A stretch of 64,000 nucleotides of DNA from Onchocerca volvulus (lineage: Eukaryota; Nematoda; Chromadorea; Rhabditida; Onchocercidae): NCBI GenBank assembly GCA_000499405.2, contig HG738137.1, positions 5,766,001 to 5,830,000 of the forward strand. The letters run 5' to 3'. The translations under genes and the position numbers were made by a program. The notes below the pieces were generated by a model that worked only from the letters and a program-made list of their open reading frames with translations, had not been told where the DNA came from and made no database searches. How positions within the stretch are numbered: the first letter of the stretch is position 1; every line of letters starts with the position of its first letter. Shown here piece by piece: positions 56,031 through 64,000 of the stretch.

Positions 56031-58089
56031 CTACCTGCGGAAGTTGCCAGCCTCGATACCGACATGCATCTGAAGCATGCAACGAGAGATAGATGTACAC
56101 AGAACATTCACACCCAACATTACACTTTTTTCCTTCAAATTTTGCATCAGCTCAAAACTCAACTATTTCTGCGAGAATGCACGAGAGGGAGGAGAGGGCA
56201 GAAATCGGCGAAATAGTAAAGCGATGAAAACATTTTTGCTTGCTCAGGTTGTGCTACTTCAATTGAAATATTTAACAGTTAGCTCGTGTTGTTCCTTCCA
56301 ACTCTAACTTTTATTATTTGCTTGTCTTGAAATAAACATTTTAATCAGAAACCTACGTCATACGCTTTAACTTAGCACTAGCAATTCAAATTATCATTTA
56401 TGTGCCATTTGTTAGAAAAATTCTTCACTTCTAATTTATTATTTTTTCTTGAAAAAAAAAAAGCCTTTATTTATTTGGTCAGTTACTCCACTTATCAGTC
56501 AAAATTGATCAGAATTAAGAATGGAACATTAAAGAAAAATGAACGGAATGAAATGGAATGAATGAAACGTTCAGTGAAATAAAGTAAGGATAAATCGACT
56601 GCAAGAATCATAAAATTCCAATTATGAGTGTCGTTCTCAGTGGTGTACACTCTGATTATAAGATTACAGGTATCGATAAACTAAACCTTTACAATCAGCA
56701 ACACTCAAAAACTTCTAAATCAAAAAATTTGCTCAAGAAAATTCACTTTTTACAAGATTTAAGAATTGACTTAAAAGTATAGAATAAGAATGAGATTTCA
56801 GAGAAGGGTGATTTGATCACGATTTGAATTTTTTGGATGAAAAATGGAGAGCAGTTTTTCAATTCTCCAGTTTCAAAACGGAATATTTTTCGTTAATTAC
56901 TGTATCAAGCCAATAATGGAGAAGAAGGGCAATGATTATGTAACAACTTAATTTGAATGAATCTATCATTCGAAGACTGAAATTATTTATAGAATTTCTT
57001 GAGAATTTATCATAAGAGATATAGAATAAAGCGACACCACTCAGATATCAGTGTGACTAAATAAATGTAATTGAAAACAGTTTTATATATCATATTTATC
57101 ATTTCAGTTTCATAATCCCATTTTAAGTCTACAAACATTCAGAAAGTACTATTTGAGATGCCTCAAATGGACTTGTGAAAATAATATCGAAGGATACCAA
57201 AGAAAACTTTTAAAATTTTTACTCTTTTCTCGACATCAGATCAGTGGAGCTTTATTCTAATCAAACTAATTGCCAACTGTAAAAATTTATCTGTGACAGT
57301 GAAAGACAACAAAGGTCATACCAAATTTTCAATGTCAAATTTGAAAATTCGCACGGGAAAAATGATTTCTGTCAAATTATCAGCGGCATCTGATTTTGTG
57401 CCTCATTTAATCCCCAATTACTTTTACCGCAATGATGCATCATGATTCTTAAACTTGAAAGTGATATTTAAGATTACTTATAGATTTTGAGATTTTTTTT
57501 TTTGTAGAAAATGTTAGTGTCAATTTGAAGTAAAACTTTCAAATTCGACTTGTTTTAATTTGTGGAGATGTATCAGGTAAAATTCTAAAACAATAACTTT
57601 ACTTAAGTGGATTGAAAATTTCTCCATCAGAAGATTCTAGACAAAGCTTTCCCAATGTTTTAGGTAAGTAAATGAAACAAGGAAGAGCCAGGTTGAGAAC
57701 TCTAATTCTTTTGAAATATTCAGTCAATTCAAATTAGCTTCTGTCTACTAAATATCTTAAACTTGAAACTGCTGATCTGAAGTTGCTGGCAAGCAAAAAA
57801 AAAAGGGAATTTTAGTAAAATGTAACTTATGCTATGAGCATTCCATGAAGTATAAATGAAACGGAAAAAAATCTTCCAAGAAAAGATCTGATAGTTTTTC
57901 AACGAAAGAATTTCTTAAGAAAACTTTATAGAGAATTTTAAAGAGAAAATTTAGCAATTTTTCAAAAAAAATAGTCCAACAAAATAGTGTTTGCTATTTT
58001 CTGACTGAATACTGATCAAATCATAAATATAATTGAACTTGCGGATGAAATTTATTAAGATTGAAAGGTCACAATGTAAATAAACTGTC
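56031..58089. other. Intergenic, no gene seen
   Basis: AT-rich. A plus-strand frame at 56077..56307 has no supporting features. Confidence 0.5.
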
Positions 58090-61000
58090 CTAATTAACTA
58101 ATGCTAATGATAGGTCACTGTAATCAGTTTTTCGTCGTTGTTTAATTTCAATAAAATATCGCACCAAAGCACCAAACATTACAATTTTCCCGGCAAGCGC
58201 AAATATCGTTGCGTGCGCCATATTCTGCACAAACCATTGTCCGATGCTTGCAGCCCAGAATTTGGCCTGTTCCAAAACCATAAAATCACAAGCTGTGAGA
58301 CTGAGTTGAAGCCACATCTCGGAGTACTTATAATTCGGCATGAACATTATCGACATGCCAATCAACAACTAAAATTAAGAAACCTATAAAGGCGATATTG
58401 GTAAAGATAACAATAAGTCTGATCATATTTAGAATGAATCGGTCCTTTATCAAGAAATCGTTGAAAAATAATACTTACGTAATCGATGGATTCCCATGAA
58501 GCATCAGCTGAGATTGCCGAATTCATCCAGCTGTAAAATGCTGGAACTGATAGACCGATTGTTGTCAACCCTGAAAAGAAAAAAAAAAAACTTGCGATTT
58601 TATAGTTAGTGATATTGAAATAAAGCAAATTAAAATGCATCGTATTCGAGTGCCAAGTTTTTTTGCCAAATGAGATGTAAATTTTATGGGAAAAGAAAAA
58701 ATTTTTAATTCAATAATCTGAAACCTGTCAAATCAATAATTTCTACTGAAAAAGAGAGACCGAATAATTTAGTCAAATATGATTCCAATTCATCAAACTT
58801 ATCATATGGAAATTAGATCTAGCAATGAAATCCAGTTAATCAATGTATTATCATAATTTATCATTTCAGCATTTCAAATCTTAAAAATGCATTTATCTCT
58901 GCACTTATTATTAATTAAGGCAATAAATTATTATATGAAAATTAAAAGCTATATTTCTAGTTATCATTTTACCTGAAAAATAAAGGATGAATGTTTCAGG
59001 TTGGTTGATATTAAGACTACGGTAACACTTTTGTACTTGCAACATTTGGAAACCTTGTAAGATAGCTAGAACGGGTGAAAGAATGAGCGAAACAGTTTCA
59101 TATTCGATGAGACTGAGCTCCATCCAGCTCAATGATCCACCAATTGCAATTGGAAACTAAAAATTTTAACTTTTTGAATCAATTGTAAAAAAGAAGATTC
59201 TCGAGAAAAAAATCTCGCTACTTTGAGATTCTAAATTGTAAAATCTTTACTAATCATTAATTTGTCGCTTTTCCATAGAGTATCTTTTAATTATTGTCTG
59301 GCCATGGCAGGTTCATTTAGCAGAATGTTTCGGAAAGCATAGGAAATACAGTAACCCACAAACAATAAACAGCTATTTTTATCTCTGGAAAGCAAACCAT
59401 TGGACAGTTTACTGTTGTATGTGGAAAGCAGTGATGTTAAATAAATGTTGCAGTAACTTTTGCATTCTTCCCTTTCCCATCCTTCAGCTTCCGTACTGGA
59501 ATATGTTGATTGGTCAGTGAAAAGTAGACCCTTTGCTAATGTGCTATTAATTACATCTCACTCACTACAATCTTAATCAAACAAGTCAGTTTATGCAAAT
59601 TAGATTTTTCCGTCTCAAATATGCGTGCAACATCTACGCACAGAAGCATATCATGATGACTTCGTTAAATTTAAAAAAATTTATAAATTACGTGTACTTT
59701 GACGCTAAACAATGGCAGAGAAGACGGGAAGATGTAAATGTGAAAATTTTCGGTAATGGAAATAGAAAAAACAATGAGAATGCGAGCACAGTTCGTTCAC
59801 GTAGGCTTTTAAATTTCATGGTTAAATGTGAAAAACAATTTCGTTGAGAAATGTGCGTGCATCTGTCTACATATACATGCAAAACTTGACTTAGAAGTAA
59901 GACATACTTCTAGAAGTTCCAAACAAGTAGAGAAAATTGCTGCAAGTTGGCGAATTACTAGGAGCTCAAACGGGACATCAGATTCGCTATTTACACCGAA
60001 CGTTTTGATGCTTAGAATGACGACTTCTTTCAGATTCTTAAACTATTTTTATGTTGCTTCATCTGTAGGAGATCGACTGAGCTGAGTGGCTGACTGTCTT
60101 AATGATGACGTTTTAGATGTTAACGTGAAAACGTCACGCTAAAAACAATAGCTTATGGCATGCTGTTTGTATAATTGCTAAGGAAATGGAGGATAATTTG
60201 TTTTTTTTTTTTTTTTTTTTTTTTATGGGTTATACGTGCCGTGCAGCAAGGAGCATGATCTAATGATACTTGTACAAGAGTCGTTCAACTTTGACCTTTC
60301 ACTCTTCTTTGCAAGCATGTTGTATAGTTTATCGGATTTTATCAAAATATTCTGAAATGATGGGATACTGGAATCAGAACCTAAAACCAAAAAATTCTAA
60401 AATCTGAGTTTGAGAATTGATATCCAGAAAAATTGGTTTTATTAATCATACACTTAAAAATCCAAGCATGATGCTATCAGCTATTTGATCTGATGATCTC
60501 AAGAGTAATAGCTGATTTTAATTAACAATGCAGATCTCTCGGATGTGAACATTGCTGTGGAAATAGATCAGTGGACATACAGCAACTTGAAAACATTCAT
60601 TTCTGGAACACAGGCAACTATCACGGATACATACGAAGGTATTTTCATTTTTCAATTACAAATCATTTTAATCAAAGGCTCAGAATCGGACTGCTGCATT
60701 TTTATGCTTCTGCATGAATCTGCAAACGCAAGTCTGAATAGCAAAGAAAAGGAAAAACTGAGATAGGAAGCAGAAGAACAAATCTGATTAAGACATAGTC
60801 TTCCAGATAAAAAATTTCGTTTCTCGTTGGTCCTATCAGTGAAAAGTGTAGATGTAGTAGAAATGGATTCCCAATATATCCCACATATTCATCATTATTT
60901 CTCTGAAGATTTCAAATTTTGAGCTCGAAATACGACAGATCGTATTTTGTGATACGACATGAATGAATCGAAAAATGAATAGCTTAAAGTTGCATTAAGA

Positions 61001-62850
61001 TTCTATCGCTCTTTATATGGAACGGTAGAGATTCAATAATGTCGATTGATATGGCCTTATCTAGTGAAATTCTGAAAGATTGTTCCAGGCCAAATGTAGG
61101 ATCAGTTTTGTTCTGATACGCACTACAACTGAAGTAATACTGATTATTCGATTGCATATATCATTTGACAGACTCACACCAACTAAAAATATGGACAAGT
61201 TGTTGGCCAACCTGCTAATGCCTCACCCTTATACTACACTTAATTTTAGCATGTAAGGTCTCAACTTCTATCCTGCCCCTTTTTTCAATCTTTTTAAGCT
61301 TTAGCTTTCCCTGTACCGCCTTTCTCTTTGCAATGTTCATTTTCCATTTCTATTTTAGTGACTCTGATAGTGCTGCCCTTTAACCCCGGCTCTCCTTACT
61401 TTCTCCATTATGTCTTAAAATTCGAAATCCCATGGCTCTTCAAAAATCTGTTGAATTCTCCCCATTCCTTTATCCATTTCATATCGACTATCACCCAATT
61501 GTTGCATGAAGAGGCTTATATGGCGAAGATTGTCCACGTTCGCAGCCCGAAGTTTATGGTCAGGTGTTTTCGGTTGATTTATGCTTAATAACTCTTTTTT
61601 ATGGTTCTGGGTGGTGCTAATTAGTGATGGGGCATTAATTAGTTCCGAGTGGTGCTAATTAGTGGTGGGGGCTTGCTAGTGCGAGGCGTCGAGTTCGGGA
61701 TTCTTAGGGGTTCAGGTTTGGGTGCTCAAAGACTCGAGCAGAACAAAAAGTTTTAGTATGTCTGAATTATATTGGTAGGAACCGTTGAATTTTACTGGGT
61801 TTAATTTCGCTCGTAATTTTTGTTGAATTATCTGTTGAAATTATTTGTTTAAATATCTGTGCACTTTTCAGCAAAATTTAGATTTTCTAAAATTATTACG
61901 AACTTTCTGCCATACTTATTTTTCTTCCGTGATTATCTCTTCATATTGCATTAATAAGTTGTCTCTTATACTGAGTTTGCTTAATCAAAACTAATCGAGA
62001 GATAACCATTTAGTAATTTATTTAGTCACTTTTCTATATTGCATTGTCCAAATGTCTGTGATAATGATCATGACAATATTATACAAAAATAAAGACATAC
62101 CAGTAAACTGATAGGGGGATTGCTATCGGATCTAAATAGCCAGCTAGAGAATTTAGCCACTGTAAGTGTTGTTAAGAAATCGAATAGTCTGAAAGTTTTG
62201 CAAAGCATATTTTGTTTCAATATAAATAGCGACTTTATTCTACTTGAATTTCCGGGATATTCCTTATAATTCGATTATAGAAATTATAGACTTTCGGAAA
62301 TCTTCCAAACGAAATTTCACTTTCATAATCTCGAGACTTTATGGAAGAATAAATTAAAACTTCACTTTGTAAATCTCTGGTAAAAAATATACCTGAGTAA
62401 ATATAAGCTACCCGAGTGTATTTGTGAATTTATCTGATTCGAAAGTAGAATAATAATAATTTGTGTAGTAATAGGGAGTATGAACGGGATGATCGGTAAC
62501 GGTTTGCTCAGTCGTTGCATTCCAGCGACTGAGCATAATAACAAAAAACAGAATGTCAGGAAATAATGCCAAAAATGCAACACAACGGTATGCCAATCCA
62601 ATACAAAATATAAAGCATTATGAGCTGCAGAAAGGTAAAATGCTGAACTTACGTTAAGTAAATAATATAATAGCACGTCATATGCTGCCATTCGGTTGGC
62701 CTGAAATTCCATTCTGCTTAAGCCATTGTACAGCAATTTCAACTCGCAAACTATAATTTTGATCGTCGAACAGTATGGGTCATAAGTAGTAGTGGAATAA
62801 TGAAATTGAAATAATGGGATGAAAGCGACAGCTTTAAGAAGGGACAGCAT
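58090..62850 (-). CDS. Unrecognised multi-pass membrane protein
   Basis: Five exons: 62653..62850, 62109..62159, 58973..59156, 58479..58570 and 58090..58368, giving about 267 residues if exon 2 ends at TCA|GTTTAC. Exons 3-5 join cleanly in phase. Hydrophobic segments lie in exon 1 (MLSLLKAVAFIPLFQF and YDVLLYYLL), exon 3 (TVSLILSPVLAILQGF), exon 4 (LTTIGLSVPAFYSWM) and exon 5 (LLIGMSIMFM and IFALAGKIVMFGALVRYF). The tail is basic (EIKQRRKTD). I do not recognise the family. The open frame of exon 1 continues upstream to an ATTATACAG acceptor at 62924-62926 without another ATG, so the start may be the ATG at 62848-62850 after trans-splicing, or exon 1 may be internal. Exon 2 has a better donor (TACTG|GTATGT at 62101) that would break the frame to exon 3 unless a further exon exists in the 2.9-kb intron. 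Confidence 0.65.
59157..62100. other. Large intron of the membrane-protein gene
   Basis: Contains a 24-base poly-T run (60201-60224) and a distinct block at 61190-61740. No exon with matching phase was found. Confidence 0.5.
61611..61670. repeat. Duplicated GTGGTGCTAATTAGTG motif
   Basis: The 22-base sequence beginning GTGGTGCTAATTAGTG and ending GGGG occurs at 61611-61632 and again at 61649-61670 with one change, 38 bases apart, within a stretch markedly richer in G than its surroundings. Confidence 0.85.
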
Positions 62851-62926
62851 TTCGAAGGAAAGCAATAAAATTATTTGTAACGCACAATTAAGACATGATC
62901 TTTCTCTACTAGTAGTGTATTTTCTG

Positions 62927-64000
62927 TATAATGAGGATGAGAATCATTAATTCATTGTTATCTTCTGCTATTTAATGGACATTTGACATATCTTTTTTGA
63001 AAAAAAATTTAGCAGAGCTACTAATTTTTTCCAGCATTTTGCAAAAAGTTGAGAAGATATCATATTACATTCGTGTTTGTCAGTGGAAAGTATTTGATGA
63101 GACTAAATCACAGAAATAACAAAGTAAGTCTTGTCACTGTATTATCAGTAGTGATAATTGATAATTATTGGTGACGGTCTTTTACTTCTCAGTTTTTTTT
63201 TTTTCATGAAAACTAAGCTAAAATATAGCAACAAATACAAAATTAAGATATGAAATAGGACAATGTTGCATGTAATAGAAGTCAGCAAATCGGATTTTTC
63301 AGATTTTTTCGTGCTGTCGGTTCATATAAAATATTTCAAGTATTCATATATCTCTTTACTATATGAAAGAAAAAAGTTCGCAAAAGTGAGAAAACTGATA
63401 TTCAAGGGAGAAGAGATATGTTGCAATCGGTCAGCTGATACTATTTATCTTTGTGAGGACGTTTTTAGATATATCTTTACCGCAAATTTTGTCTTATATC
63501 TCTGAAATTTAAATTGCTAAACATTTTGAAGATTCGTGGAGAGAAAAAAACTTGAAATCACTTTTATTCTATCCGTTTAATTACTGGTATCATTAATAGA
63601 AAAGAATGATGTTTATTGTGATGAAAAGAATAGTGCTGGCGAAAGACAAAATCGCGCATTCTGTCGAGAAAGAATATTATATCTGTCCTTATTATCTGCG
63701 CAACATTGTTGCATTGCAAAATTGAACTGTTTAGTAGGTCAGATACTGGTGTTTATATCACGCATCTTTTCTTGAAGAAAAAGAGGAATAGGAAAGAATT
63801 TTCCTTACCTTTAAATGCCATTAAAATTCTGATTCGGTAAAATTATTATCAAAGATCTGCCATTGTGATATACATTTTGGATTTGGTTTGATCTTGGACG
63901 AACTGCCATTTTTTTGAATCAGAAATTTTAATCTTTGAAATTTTCAGTAAAAATATAGGATTACTTTGTTTTAAGAAATCAAGCGTTTGAAATTTGTCTT
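62927..64000. other. Right-end region, no confident gene
   Basis: Minus-strand ATGGCATTTAAAG followed by GTAAGG at 63809..63821 could be a 13-base first exon, but its phase does not match the exon ending at 62923, so I do not join it to the membrane-protein gene. Otherwise AT-rich. Confidence 0.35.

Noticed and set aside
61328..61588. Plus-strand 86-codon frame considered as a Wolbachia or transposon insert
   Set aside because: I recognise no bacterial or transposon protein in it; kept only as a compositional oddity.

Overview
This window is AT-rich genomic DNA from a eukaryote. Genes are cut into many short exons with GT/AG borders, and several starts sit just 3' of a (T)nCAG acceptor, which suits spliced-leader trans-splicing. 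A seven-repeat UNC-87/CLIK protein, a gene family characteristic of nematodes, makes this a nematode. The AT-richness, the gene structures and a 378-residue UNC-87/calponin-like protein fit a filarial or other spirurid worm best, but I cannot name the species.

Layout. 0-1 kb: first exons of an unrecognised minus-strand gene that leaves the window on the left. 1-5 kb: gene-poor, with a long hairpin and a (TG)n microsatellite. 5.0-6.3 kb: phase-matched minus-strand exons of an unresolved gene. 6.75-8.97 kb (+): a TMEM14 family membrane protein with a decayed mariner in its last intron. 9.3-9.7 kb: a possible tiny spliced gene. 10.4-16.4 kb (-): GBA2, non-lysosomal glucosylceramidase, 16 exons. 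19.1-26.8 kb (-): gamma-adaptin of the AP-1 complex, 22 exons. 27.40-27.55 kb (+): a U4 snRNA gene followed by another foldable segment. 28.7-32.7 kb (-): BDP1, a TFIIIB subunit, 13 exons. 34.3-35.6 kb (-): a small heat-shock protein. 35.7-36.2 kb: a second, internally deleted mariner. 38.2-40.8 kb (-): a short two-repeat CLIK protein. 43.9-51.1 kb (-): UNC-87, with candidate alternative N-terminal exons in its first intron. 51-58 kb: largely empty apart from a less AT-rich island with two minus-strand reading frames. 58.1-62.9 kb (-): a multi-pass membrane protein I do not recognise.

The genes are housekeeping or muscle genes of unrelated pathways: sphingolipid breakdown, clathrin-coat trafficking, Pol III initiation, splicing RNA, chaperone and thin-filament stability. 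I see no gene cluster acting as one system. The clearest local relationship is the tandem pair of CLIK-repeat genes, which share repeats, intron positions and C-terminus. Exon coordinates were derived by hand from reading frame, splice motifs and phase; they are predictions, not transcript-supported. Untranslated regions were not delimited.
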